The notes under the pieces are model-generated. The model did no database searches. It had not been told where the DNA came from and saw nothing but the letters and a program-made list of their open reading frames with translations. Position numbers and translations under genes: made by a program. DNA of 44,914 bases from WVZL01 sp041862375 (lineage in GTDB: Bacteria > Acidobacteriota > Aminicenantia > Aminicenantales > Aminicenantaceae): positions 1 through 44,914 of the forward strand of contig JBGVTE010000030.1 in NCBI GenBank assembly GCA_041862375.1, read 5' to 3'. This document shows positions 8,975 to 18,258 of the stretch, one piece after another (positions within the stretch are counted from its first letter, which is position 1; each line of letters begins with the position of its first letter).

Positions 8975-11900
8975 ATGAAAACATCACAACGTTCAGTCTT
9001 TCTTAATATTTTTGGTATCATTCTGTTTTTGCTGTTTTGTGCTTTCAACTCATACAGCCAAAGTGCAGCTAAAATTGATAAAGTTTTCGAGAAGCTTTCC
9101 TGGAGATGCATCGGGCCTGCTGTCATGGGAGGCCGCACAGTTGATATCGATGTTGTTGAAAAGAAGCCCTGGATTATTTATGCAGCGATTGGACCGAGTG
9201 GGGTCTGGAAATCAGAGAATAACGGAATTACATGGGATCCCGTCTTTCATAAAGAAAACACTGTCTCTGTGGGAGATATAGCTGTTTCCCAGTCTCATCC
9301 TGGCATCATCTGGGTTGGGACTGGAGAAGCTACATGCAGGAACAGCGTTACAATCGGAGACGGAGTTTACAAATCCGCTGATGGTGGAAAAACGTGGGAA
9401 AACATGGGACTTAAAGAAACACGACATATAAGCCGCATCCTGATAAATCCAGGTGATCCGAACATCGTGTATGTAGCAGCTATGGGGCATCTATGGGGCT
9501 CAAACAAAGAAAGAGGAGTATATAAAACCGTTGATGGCGGAAAGACATGGGAGAAAATACTCTATATTAATAAAGACACTGGTTTTGTTGACTTAGCCAT
9601 GGACCCATCTGACAGTTTAATTCTCTATGCAGCTTCGTATGAGCATCGGAGAATGCCTTATTATTTTTCAAGCGGAGGTCCTGGCAGCGGAATTTACAAA
9701 AGTGAAGATGCGGGGAAGACCTGGAAGCGGTTGGAAAAGGATTTGCCCGAGGGGATAATGGGAAGGATAGGTGTTGCGGTTTCACGGAGTAATCCTGAAG
9801 TTGTTTATGCTCTCATTGAACACAAGGATGGGGGCATCTGGCGCTCCGAAGATAAAGGAGAGTCCTGGAAGAGAATGTGTGATAACAAAACCTATAAATT
9901 AGTTAATTATCGGCCATTCTATTACAGCCAGATCCGTGTCGATCCCACTGATGATAAAGTTGTTTATGTTTTTTCAGGCGGTCTTTTTGTCTCTGAAAAC
10001 ATGGGAAAAAATTTTATAGGAATCTCTGGCGGAACACATGCAGACCATCATGCGCTCTGGATAGATCCTGCTAATCCTCTTCATCTTGTTGACGGAAATG
10101 ATGGAGGTATCGACGTAACTTATGATAGGGGAAAAAATTGGTACGATGTTCAGTGCATTCCTGCTGCAGAAGTCTATCAGATTGGATTTGATATGAGGTA
10201 TCCCTATTATGTCTACTGTGGACTACAAGACAATGGGCTTTGGGGAGGACCGAGTACCACTTTGGATGCAAGGGGAATAACTAATGACCAGTGGTATAAG
10301 ATAGGCGGAGGAGATGGCTTCTATGCTCAAGTTGATCCCACAGATCCAAACACAATCTTCGGCAATTACCAGATGAATGGCCTTTACCGCTATGATTTAA
10401 AAATTAAGAGAAGAAAGAATATTAAGCCTCTGGCATCACTGGAAGAACCTCCTTACAGGTTTAATTGGAATGCACCGATTCACATATCCCCCCATGACCC
10501 AAGGACTGTTTATACAGGAGGAAATTATTTATTCAAGACTACTGATAGCGGCCATTCTTGGCAAATAATCAGTCCCGACCTATCTACTAATGACTCAAAA
10601 AAACAAAGGGACTCAGGAGGCTCGATAACCCTTGATAATACAGGAGCAGAGATTCATTGCACCATTATAACAATTTCTGAATCGTCTGTTGAGGAGGGAG
10701 TGATCTGGTGTGGAACAGATGATGGTAATGTCCAGGTAACAATAGATGGCGGAGAGAATTGGGAAAATGTTGTTAATAATATCCGCGGTTTACCCCCGAA
10801 TACCTGGTGCTCCCGAATTGAAGCTTCGCATTTCCATGGAGGGACAGCATATGTGGCTTTTGATGGGCACCGGCATGACGATTATAATACCTACCTTTAT
10901 AAGACAACTAACTACGGCTATACATGGAAATCAATAAGATCCAACCTCCCATTTGGTTGGGTACATGTAATCAGGGAAGACTTAAAGAATGAAAATTTGC
11001 TTTTCGTTGGTACTGAATTTGGCATTTATGCTTCTCTTGACAGTGGTGATAGTTGGTTTTCTCTTATGAACAACCTGCCTACTGTGGCAGTTCGAGATAT
11101 CGCCATCCATCCTCGAGAAAATGATTTGATTATCGGTACTCATGGAAGGGGAATATGGATAATGGATGATATATCCCCTCTCCAGGAGATGTCAGAGGAG
11201 GTGCTTGAGTCAGATCTTCATCTTTTTAATATCAGGCCAGCAACCATGTTCTTACGTTTTTTTACTGGTGAAACATCGAGCAGGCCAGTTTTTTCTGGTA
11301 AAAATTCTCCTTATGGTATGATGATAACTTCTTATGTTAAGACAGTGCCCAAAGAAAAGCCAAAACTCTCTATTATCGACAAAGCAGATAAGGTAATTTT
11401 TGAAATTTCTATTGCCAAAAAAGCAGGTATCCAACGAAATACATGGAATTTACGCTTCACTTCAAGGACAATAGAAGGCAAAAAAATCAAGGCCTCTCCA
11501 ACTGGATTCTACATGATGCCGTATGTTTTCCCTGGCGAGTATACAATAGAGCTTTCTGTGGGGGAGATGAGAGTGAAGAAAAAAACAGTAGTCCATTCTG
11601 ATTCTCGAATAATTGTTAACGAGCAGGAAAGAGATGCACAGATTGAGGCTATTACTAGCACAATGGTACTCTCTAAAAAAATGGGACTTTCTGTAACTGC
11701 CGCGAAAAATATTAGGCGAGAACTGGATAGGATATCAAAATCATTAGAGGAGCTAAAAGAAACCCCGGAGCTAGTTACATCAGCAATTAAAGATTTTGAG
11801 GGACATTTTCGTCCCTTAGAAGAAGTAATCATGCCTAAGGGAATAGGCTACAGAGGCTCAATGGAAATGGCTCTACGAGGAGGCTCTGTATACCAGCAAA

Positions 11901-12106
11901 TTTTGTCTTTAGGAAGCTCGATCAGCGGGTATCATGCAGCCTTAACTGAAACTGATGTCTTCAGGCTCAAAGAATTGTCTAGAGAAGTTGATATGCTGGT
12001 AAATAAACTGAATGAAATCATTAATGTTAAGATACCTGAGTTGAATAAGCTGCTGAATGAACACCAGATCAAAACGCTTAAAGTGCCAAAAGAAGTAAAA
12101 CTATAA
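8975..12106 (+). CDS. Second secreted BNR-repeat (VPS10-like) protein
   Basis: This 1043-residue paralogue of the 3206-6469 product has a signal peptide (about residues 8-29, ending SYSQ) and at least nine Asp-box repeats (for example SENNGITW, SADGGKTW, TVDGGKTW, SEDKGESW, TIDGGENW). Blocks such as GDGVYKS, SSGGPGSGIYKS, ADHHALWI and VDGNDGGI line up with the first copy, so the pair arose by duplication. The C-terminus is helical and diverged. A GAGAGGAGG ribosome-binding site precedes the ATG. No active site is identifiable. It converges with the DegV-fusion gene. Confidence 0.85.
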   Translation: MKTSQRSVFLNIFGIILFLLFCAFNSYSQSAAKIDKVFEKLSWRCIGPAVMGGRTVDIDVVEKKPWIIYAAIGPSGVWKSENNGITWDPVFHKENTVSVGDIAVSQSHPGIIWVGTGEATCRNSVTIGDGVYKSADGGKTWENMGLKETRHISRILINPGDPNIVYVAAMGHLWGSNKERGVYKTVDGGKTWEKILYINKDTGFVDLAMDPSDSLILYAASYEHRRMPYYFSSGGPGSGIYKSEDAGKTWKRLEKDLPEGIMGRIGVAVSRSNPEVVYALIEHKDGGIWRSEDKGESWKRMCDNKTYKLVNYRPFYYSQIRVDPTDDKVVYVFSGGLFVSENMGKNFIGISGGTHADHHALWIDPANPLHLVDGNDGGIDVTYDRGKNWYDVQCIPAAEVYQIGFDMRYPYYVYCGLQDNGLWGGPSTTLDARGITNDQWYKIGGGDGFYAQVDPTDPNTIFGNYQMNGLYRYDLKIKRRKNIKPLASLEEPPYRFNWNAPIHISPHDPRTVYTGGNYLFKTTDSGHSWQIISPDLSTNDSKKQRDSGGSITLDNTGAEIHCTIITISESSVEEGVIWCGTDDGNVQVTIDGGENWENVVNNIRGLPPNTWCSRIEASHFHGGTAYVAFDGHRHDDYNTYLYKTTNYGYTWKSIRSNLPFGWVHVIREDLKNENLLFVGTEFGIYASLDSGDSWFSLMNNLPTVAVRDIAIHPRENDLIIGTHGRGIWIMDDISPLQEMSEEVLESDLHLFNIRPATMFLRFFTGETSSRPVFSGKNSPYGMMITSYVKTVPKEKPKLSIIDKADKVIFEISIAKKAGIQRNTWNLRFTSRTIEGKKIKASPTGFYMMPYVFPGEYTIELSVGEMRVKKKTVVHSDSRIIVNEQERDAQIEAITSTMVLSKKMGLSVTAAKNIRRELDRISKSLEELKETPELVTSAIKDFEGHFRPLEEVIMPKGIGYRGSMEMALRGGSVYQQILSLGSSISGYHAALTETDVFRLKELSREVDMLVNKLNEIINVKIPELNKLLNEHQIKTLKVPKEVKL

Positions 12107-12153
12107 CAGAAGAGAAAGTATAAACTGAAGCAAGAATATCTCTTTTCTCTAGT

Positions 12154-13965
12154 TTATTTTTTGCTCGATTTCAAGACAGCAATACCTAATGCACCGGGTC
12201 CAGAATGAGCACCTAAAACAGGTGCGGCATTCATAACCATAGCTGCTTTTAAACCAAAGCTCTGGTTTATCTTCTCAGCAAGACTTCTTCCTAATTGTGG
12301 AGAATCGGTATGAGCAATTGCTACGGATGCGTCATATTCAGGGTAAGTTTTCTTGATGTTTATGATTTTCTCTGAAGCAAGATCAAAGACTTTTTGTTCT
12401 AGTCTTTTTCTCCCCCTAATTTTTCCTATGGGCTCAAGAGCCCCTTCTTGATTAACGGATAGAATCGGATTTATCTTGAAAATTTTGGCAATAAATCCTT
12501 TTGTTTTTGTGACTCTTCCCCCTTTTACTAAGTATTTTAAAGTGGGGATTCCGATAAAAATTTTTACATCATCAATAGCCTGCTTTAATCTATCTAAAAC
12601 AATATCATGACTCAAATTCTCTTTTACGGCTTTAATTCCCTCCAGCATTATTAAGCCAAGACCAACAGAGATATTTTTTCCGTCCAGAGCTGTTATCCTC
12701 TTAGGAGCAACCTTGTGAGCGGCTTGAAGAGCAGTCTGGAAAGTTCCACTAAGGTTCCCAGACAATTGGAGAGAAATGATTGATTTATAGTGGACAGTAA
12801 GATGTTCATAGACTCTAGTAAAATCCACGAAGCTTGGTTGGGAAGTTTTGGGAAGAACAGGCGAGGAGCTCATTATCTTATAGAATTCCTCTGGTATTAT
12901 GGTTACTTTATCTATGAAAATCTTGTCTGATGCCTGTACTTTTACAGGAATAAAATAAAGGTCATTATCTTCTACATATTCATCGGGAATATCGCATGTT
13001 GTATCGGAGACTAAGGCGAGAGCTGTTTTTTCATTGGCAGATTGTTCAGGATCAAATTTAAAAATTTTTTTCGTTGTAAGTTCTCCAAACTGTGCAGCAC
13101 TGTAAAATACATTTTCAGGATTATTGGTATTAATATGAATTTTTGCAAAATGCAAAGAGCTGTAGAAGATTAAATCAGTACCGAGTGTATTAAGCTTTTC
13201 GATTAACTGAAGACGGTCTAGATTCTCTCTCCTTACGCAGCATTCTGCACAAAATTGAGCTTTTTTCACTTTATCTTCAGCTTTTCTTTTTATTCGCAGT
13301 TGCTTTCTTTGAGGGGATATACGTTGGAGTTTGCCTTTTTCGATAAAATGTATTATACCTTCAAGAAAATAGGTGAAAGCCTTCCCGCCCGCGTCAACAA
13401 CTTTATGCTTTTTTAAAACTTCAAGCTGATGTTGAGTTTCCTTGAGAGCTAATTGTGCCTTTTCATGCGAATTCTTAAGGAGCGGAACAAAATCATTCGT
13501 TCTCTGGGAAAGACTTCTTATCTCATCTGACCACTCTTTGAATACGGTCAAAATAGTTCCTTCTTGAGGGTGTTCTAATGACTCATAAGCTCTAGTAACA
13601 GCTTTTTCTGCTGCTTTAACAAAATGATCAATAAATACACGCTTATAGTCTTTGAACACATCTGCAAAGCCTGAAATGAATTGAGCAAAGATGATTCCTG
13701 AATATCCCAGGGCAGAATCCAGAGCTCTATCAGCAATATCTAGGCTTATGCTGTCTATTGAGGACTCCCACAAAGGATATCTTTCGAGTAAGGGTTTGAA
13801 TGTTTTCTTTAAGTTTGACCCTGTGTCTTTGTCTGGGATAGGGAATACATTAATTTTATTCAGCTCTTTTTCGTGAGATATGACTTCTTCAATACCAGCA
13901 AGAATAGCCCGCTGAAAACGAAAACCATCGAGGTAACGAACTTGGATTATGGCTGTATTTCCCAC
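12154..13965 (-). CDS. FakA-FakB-like fusion (DhaL/DAK2 kinase + DegV)
   Basis: This 603-residue protein joins two functions normally encoded separately. The N-terminal part (about 1-200) is a DhaL/DAK2 nucleotide-binding domain with the metal-binding motif PDKDTGSNL, then QEGTILTV and VDAGGKAF, as in fatty-acid kinase FakA. A middle part (about 235-305) resembles the FakA central domain (CAECCVRRE, KIHINTNNPENV). From about residue 315 a DegV domain follows (LVSDTTCDIP, LPKTSQPS, SLQLSGNLSGTFQTA, LKYLVKGGRV). DegV/FakB proteins bind a fatty acid for phosphorylation by FakA. The fusion could therefore make acyl-phosphate in one polypeptide, for use in phospholipid synthesis; that role is inferred. 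The GNSG-like motif reads GYSG here. Confidence 0.88.
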   Translation of the reverse strand: MGNTAIIQVRYLDGFRFQRAILAGIEEVISHEKELNKINVFPIPDKDTGSNLKKTFKPLLERYPLWESSIDSISLDIADRALDSALGYSGIIFAQFISGFADVFKDYKRVFIDHFVKAAEKAVTRAYESLEHPQEGTILTVFKEWSDEIRSLSQRTNDFVPLLKNSHEKAQLALKETQHQLEVLKKHKVVDAGGKAFTYFLEGIIHFIEKGKLQRISPQRKQLRIKRKAEDKVKKAQFCAECCVRRENLDRLQLIEKLNTLGTDLIFYSSLHFAKIHINTNNPENVFYSAAQFGELTTKKIFKFDPEQSANEKTALALVSDTTCDIPDEYVEDNDLYFIPVKVQASDKIFIDKVTIIPEEFYKIMSSSPVLPKTSQPSFVDFTRVYEHLTVHYKSIISLQLSGNLSGTFQTALQAAHKVAPKRITALDGKNISVGLGLIMLEGIKAVKENLSHDIVLDRLKQAIDDVKIFIGIPTLKYLVKGGRVTKTKGFIAKIFKINPILSVNQEGALEPIGKIRGRKRLEQKVFDLASEKIINIKKTYPEYDASVAIAHTDSPQLGRSLAEKINQSFGLKAAMVMNAAPVLGAHSGPGALGIAVLKSSKK

Positions 13966-14173
13966 GGCACATTTATATTATCATTATTTGACGGCGGATT
14001 ACACAATAATTCTCTAAAACAAATATGCTCCTAACGAGCTAATACAGCCTGAAAAGAAAAAGTATAATTAAACAGACTGAATTTGGAGAAACTTGGTACT
14101 ATTGCGAGTAGCCATGAATTCTGCTAGACTTGGTGAAAGCACTAAAGAGGAGATCGTATTTGTACGGGGAATC

Positions 14174-15343
14174 ATGACTAGGAAACCGAGTATCATGCTT
14201 ATTGGTCTTGGGAATTTAGGCAGTATTATCCTGGAATTTCTGGCCCGGGAAAAATCCTTGGGAAGAATAGTTGTTGCTGATCAGGACACTGCGCGAAGCA
14301 TTGCCCGCTCGAACCTAGCTCGCTTAAGTGCAATGGCTCAGGGCTTTTCTCCCTCAATATTCTTCACTCCTCTTGATATAAACGACAAAAAAACTGTTGA
14401 AGAAATTGTGAGTAGAGAGTCACCTGACATTATTATCACCACAGCAACCATGCAAACCTGGTGGCTTCCTGATCTCTTGCCACCTGAAAAATCAACAATC
14501 ATTAAGAGCGCTGGATTTGGAGTGTGGCTTCCTGTTCATTTAACTCTAACTATGAAATTAATGGAAGCTCTGAACGATATAGATTATGGAGGAATTACCC
14601 TCACGGCTCCCTTTCCTGATGTAGTAAATTGTATCCTCGGCCATCTCAATTTAGCTCCTACCTGCGGAGTGGGAAATCTTGAAGAAATTGTCCCAAAATT
14701 GCGTGCTCTGGCTGCCGAGAGGTTAAAGGTACCTCTTGATCTTATCCAAGTACAGCTTGTAGCACACCATGCTCTTGAAACCATGGCATTTGGCGAGCAA
14801 GCAAAAGAAATTCCACCTTATTTTCTACGCATTGAGAAAGATGGAGAAGATATAACAAAAGAGGTGGAAGGGGATAAGCTGCTTTTTGCTCCCTATCCTC
14901 TCCCACCCGGACCAGCTATCCATTTTCTCACAGCTGGCACTGCTGTGAGATTAATCAAGGCCTTTTTCTCTGAAGATGAGGTTCTTATACATGCTCCTGG
15001 ACCCAAAGGCCTGCCAGGCGGTTATCCAGTTATTGTGGGCCGCAGGGGAATAAAACTTGCGCCGATTAAAGGGATTTCTTTAGAAGAATCTGTTTCCATA
15101 AACGAGCGTTCGCATCGCTTTGATGGAATTGAAAAAGTAGAAAATGATGGTACTGTCGTTTTTTGTCCTGAAGCAGCCGAAATCATCCGATCGGAAATTG
15201 GATATGAATGCACAAGGCTTTCTCCCAGAGAAGCTGAAGAAAGGGCTAAGGAACTGATCGCCCGTTTTAAGGAATATGCACGGCGACAGGGTATAGAACT
15301 TAATCACTCAGGAGGTGATGTATATGCCTTTAAAGACAGATAA
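14174..15343 (+). CDS. Saccharopine-dehydrogenase-like Rossmann oxidoreductase
   Basis: The protein is 389 residues and starts with a dinucleotide-binding fold: LIGLGNLGS gives GxGxxG at residues 11-16, with an acidic residue after the second strand (VVADQD). The overall plan resembles saccharopine/homoserine dehydrogenase-like NAD(P) enzymes; I do not recognise the exact family. The start was placed at ATG 14174, right before the Rossmann strand and after GGGGA. A TTG at 14093 with GGAG upstream would add 27 residues and cannot be excluded. It is the first gene of a four-gene operon and overlaps the aminotransferase gene by 20 bases, suggesting translational coupling. Confidence 0.7.
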   Translation: MTRKPSIMLIGLGNLGSIILEFLAREKSLGRIVVADQDTARSIARSNLARLSAMAQGFSPSIFFTPLDINDKKTVEEIVSRESPDIIITTATMQTWWLPDLLPPEKSTIIKSAGFGVWLPVHLTLTMKLMEALNDIDYGGITLTAPFPDVVNCILGHLNLAPTCGVGNLEEIVPKLRALAAERLKVPLDLIQVQLVAHHALETMAFGEQAKEIPPYFLRIEKDGEDITKEVEGDKLLFAPYPLPPGPAIHFLTAGTAVRLIKAFFSEDEVLIHAPGPKGLPGGYPVIVGRRGIKLAPIKGISLEESVSINERSHRFDGIEKVENDGTVVFCPEAAEIIRSEIGYECTRLSPREAEERAKELIARFKEYARRQGIELNHSGGDVYAFKDR

Positions 15344-16652
15344 ATCTAGAGATCTATACAATCGTTCCCTGAGTGTATTGATCGAAGGAGGGAGCTCACC
15401 TTCAAGAGGTCCAGCCAACTATGGCAAATATCCTCTCTTCATCGACTACGGCAAAGGCTCTTGCCTTTTTGATGCAGATGGAAATCGTTACATAGACTGG
15501 ATGATGGCCTATGGCGCACTCCCGCTTGGCCATGCTCATCCTCGAATTTTAGAAGCAATACATAAAGGAGCATCACAAGGCACTCATTTTGCAACAGCTA
15601 CTGAATTGGAAGTCGAAGTTGCAGAGCTGATTCAAAAGATTGTGCCGAGTGCTGAAAGAGTGCGATTTGCTAACACAGGAACAGAGGCGGCGATGGCAGC
15701 TATTCGCCTGGCAAGAGGATATACAGGCAAACCAAAGTTCATCAAATTCGAAGGACATTATCACGGCTGGTATGATGACTTCCTGGTAAATGCTCATCCC
15801 CATTTTCTCACTTCTCTCGGTCACTCTAAAGATCCAGTAAAGATTGCTGAAAGCTCAGGCTTAAACCGCTGTGCCCTGAATGATACCATTGTGGTGCCAT
15901 GGAATGACCTTGCCGCTGTAGAGAGAGCAATTGAGACACATAAAGGACAGATTGCTGCAGTTATAACAGAAGGAATTATGACAAACATGGGTGTTATTCC
16001 TCCAGAGGCAGGTTACTTACAAGGTTTACGGGATTTGACTCGAGACGACGATATTCTGTTAATACTCGACGAAACAGTTACAGGCTTCCGGACTGCACCG
16101 GGAGGGTGCCAGGAATACTACGGAATAAAGCCTGATATTTCCACTTTTGGTAAAGCCTTGGGTGCGGGTCTGCCAGTAGCTGCATTCGTCGGTAGGGCAG
16201 ACATAATGGAGGCACTGGCCTGGGGTGGTGTGTTGCATTATGGTACTCAGAATGCATCTCGTGTTGGATTACACGCAACCAGAGCAAGCTTGCAGGAACT
16301 TCTCAAAGACGATGGTGCAGCGTTTCGCCACATGTGGCATATTGCAGAAAAGTTATGTTCGGGGCTTCGAGAGATATTTAGAGAAACCGGAACCAAGGCT
16401 ATTATCCAAAGTGTAGATCCTATGCTGCAAATCATGTTTACCCAGCAGGAAGCTATCCATGATTATCGTCAGTTCTGTAGCGCTGTTGATAGAGTAAAAT
16501 ACCAGAAATTTGCCCTTTCACTTTTCGAGCATGGTGTCTACATGACTCCCTCTGCTGCCCTTCATTCTGTAGCAACTGTGGCTCATACTGATGAAGATGT
16601 AACTTTTACACTCGAAGCTGTAAGAAAGGTTTTGGAAGATGCCAAGCTTTGA
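15324..16652 (+). CDS. Class III aminotransferase, glutamate-1-semialdehyde aminomutase-like
   Basis: The protein is 442 residues and PLP-dependent. Visible motifs are NTGTEA (phosphate-binding region), GHYHGW, LDETVTGFR (Asp that contacts the PLP nitrogen) and FGKALGAG with the PLP lysine K277. Sequence style matches the HemL-like group. However, no haem-synthesis gene is nearby and two dehydrogenases follow, so a separate amino-acid or amino-alcohol pathway is more likely. The start was chosen at ATG 15324, preceded by AGGAGGTGAT; earlier in-frame GTG/ATG codons lie within that ribosome-binding site. It overlaps the downstream gene by 14 bases. Confidence 0.87.
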   Translation: MPLKTDKSRDLYNRSLSVLIEGGSSPSRGPANYGKYPLFIDYGKGSCLFDADGNRYIDWMMAYGALPLGHAHPRILEAIHKGASQGTHFATATELEVEVAELIQKIVPSAERVRFANTGTEAAMAAIRLARGYTGKPKFIKFEGHYHGWYDDFLVNAHPHFLTSLGHSKDPVKIAESSGLNRCALNDTIVVPWNDLAAVERAIETHKGQIAAVITEGIMTNMGVIPPEAGYLQGLRDLTRDDDILLILDETVTGFRTAPGGCQEYYGIKPDISTFGKALGAGLPVAAFVGRADIMEALAWGGVLHYGTQNASRVGLHATRASLQELLKDDGAAFRHMWHIAEKLCSGLREIFRETGTKAIIQSVDPMLQIMFTQQEAIHDYRQFCSAVDRVKYQKFALSLFEHGVYMTPSAALHSVATVAHTDEDVTFTLEAVRKVLEDAKL

Positions 16653-17430
16653 ATCTAGAGAGTCAAGAGGAATCCTGAAGAATAAAGTAGCTTTAATCAC
16701 GGGGGGATCATCGGGAATTGGGAAGGCCATAGCTCTGCTTTTTGCCCGGGAAGGAGCAGCAATCTCCATTGCGGATTTGAATCATACAAAAGGAAAAGCC
16801 GTAGCCCAAACAGCGAGAGAAGCTGGGGGAGATGCCATCTTCGTACCTTGTGATGTAACATGCTCGGAGGACTGCAAGCGGGCTGTAGAACAGACTGCAA
16901 GTACATTTGAAAGACTTGACATTCTTGTAAATAATACCGGTATTATCCGACGGTCTTCTGTACCTGAGACGAGTGAAAAAGAATGGGACCAAGTAATGGC
17001 GGTTAATGTAAAGTCCGTGTTTCTACTATCCAAGTTCGCGATTCCATACATGGAAAGAAGAGGCAGTGGTGCGATTATTAACATCGCTTCTGGATGGGGA
17101 TTAGTAGGCGGGACTAAGGCAGCTTCCTACTGCGCTTCAAAGGGGGCAGTGGTGCTTTTAACAAAGGCAATGGCACTCGATCATGGTGAGCATAATATCC
17201 GTGTCAACTGTATTTGTCCAGGCGATGTAGATACTCCACTTCTTAGCAGTGAAGCTGAGCAGCTGGGCGAGCCGATTAAACAGTTCCTTGAGAAAGCAGC
17301 ACAGCGTCCACTGAAGCGAATCGGAAAGCCGGAAGAAATTGCGCAAGCAGCTCTTTATCTTGCCAGCGATTCTTCATCATATATAACTGGTATATCATTG
17401 ATAGTGGATGGCGGAGGGCTGGCAGGTTGA
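16639..17430 (+). CDS. Short-chain dehydrogenase/reductase (SDR)
   Basis: This 263-residue classical SDR has the cofactor motif TGGSSGIG (21-28), NNTG (98-101) and the catalytic residues S151, Y164 and K168 (YCASK). It ends with the usual SYITGISLIVDGG. It is an NAD(P)-dependent alcohol/ketone oxidoreductase; the substrate cannot be read from the sequence. It overlaps the aminotransferase gene and is followed by a second, clearly different SDR, so the two may act on successive steps or on each other's product. Confidence 0.9.
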   Translation: MPSFESRESRGILKNKVALITGGSSGIGKAIALLFAREGAAISIADLNHTKGKAVAQTAREAGGDAIFVPCDVTCSEDCKRAVEQTASTFERLDILVNNTGIIRRSSVPETSEKEWDQVMAVNVKSVFLLSKFAIPYMERRGSGAIINIASGWGLVGGTKAASYCASKGAVVLLTKAMALDHGEHNIRVNCICPGDVDTPLLSSEAEQLGEPIKQFLEKAAQRPLKRIGKPEEIAQAALYLASDSSSYITGISLIVDGGGLAG

Positions 17431-17440
17431 GGAGGAAATC

Positions 17441-18205
17441 ATGCGTGGATTGAAAGGCAAAAGAGTACTTATTACTGGAGGAGCAAGAGGCATTGGAGCT
17501 TCAACAGCGGCCCGTTTCCTTGAAGAGGAAGCACAGGTAGTAGTATTGGACTGTGACGATGAGGAACTCCATCGCCTTGAGCAAAAAATGCCAATGCTGA
17601 AAGCTACTATTTGTGCCGATGTCTCAAACGAGAGAGCTGTAAAAAGTGCTTTTGATGAAATTGATGAATTAACAAGGGGATTGGATGTTTTGATCAACAA
17701 TGCAGGAATCAGCCATCGAGAGGATTTCATGAGAATCACGCCTGAGCTGTGGCAGAAGGTGATCGAGGTTAATCTGAACGGGGTTTTTTTTGTTGCTCAA
17801 CAGGCTGCTAGGCGGATGTTAACAGGAAATGGTGGAGTTATCCTGAATATGGGCTCAACTAACGGGTTGATAGGTTATCCTCTGTATGCCTCTTACAACG
17901 CATCCAAAGCTGCCGTTATTGAGTTGACGCGTTCAATGGCGCTAGAATTAGCCCCAAGGGTACGAGTAAATGCTGTCTGCCCCGGCTATATCCTGACCGC
18001 GATGCAAAAGGCAGAATATACTCCTGAAATGCTCCATGATTGTGAGAGTAAAGTACCTCTTGGAAGGCTTGGTAAACCTGAAGAGGTGGCTGCTCTCTTT
18101 GCCTTTCTTGCTTCTGAAGATGCGAAGTTCATCACGGGCCAGTGTTTTGTAATTGATGGAGGAGAGATTGCAGGTGGACTTGCTAGCCAATATAAGAAAT
18201 CATAG
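17441..18205 (+). CDS. Short-chain dehydrogenase/reductase (SDR), second copy
   Basis: This 254-residue classical SDR has TGGARGIG (12-19), NNAG (86-89) and a catalytic S139, Y152, K156 (YNASK). The start was set at ATG 17441 because GAGGAGGAA lies just upstream; an upstream in-frame ATG at 17408 lies inside the previous gene. It is last in the four-gene operon and converges with the MttB-family gene. It differs enough from the first SDR that they are not a recent duplication. Confidence 0.9.
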   Translation: MRGLKGKRVLITGGARGIGASTAARFLEEEAQVVVLDCDDEELHRLEQKMPMLKATICADVSNERAVKSAFDEIDELTRGLDVLINNAGISHREDFMRITPELWQKVIEVNLNGVFFVAQQAARRMLTGNGGVILNMGSTNGLIGYPLYASYNASKAAVIELTRSMALELAPRVRVNAVCPGYILTAMQKAEYTPEMLHDCESKVPLGRLGKPEEVAALFAFLASEDAKFITGQCFVIDGGEIAGGLASQYKKS

Positions 18206-18258
18206 AGATAGATGCTTGCGTCTTCAGGAAGGTTCTCCAGTTTAAAAAAACACAACTA

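Noticed and set aside
15324..16652. HemL for haem/tetrapyrrole synthesis
   Set aside because: Motifs fit the HemL-like group, but no haem gene is adjacent and it is embedded with two SDRs and a Rossmann dehydrogenase.
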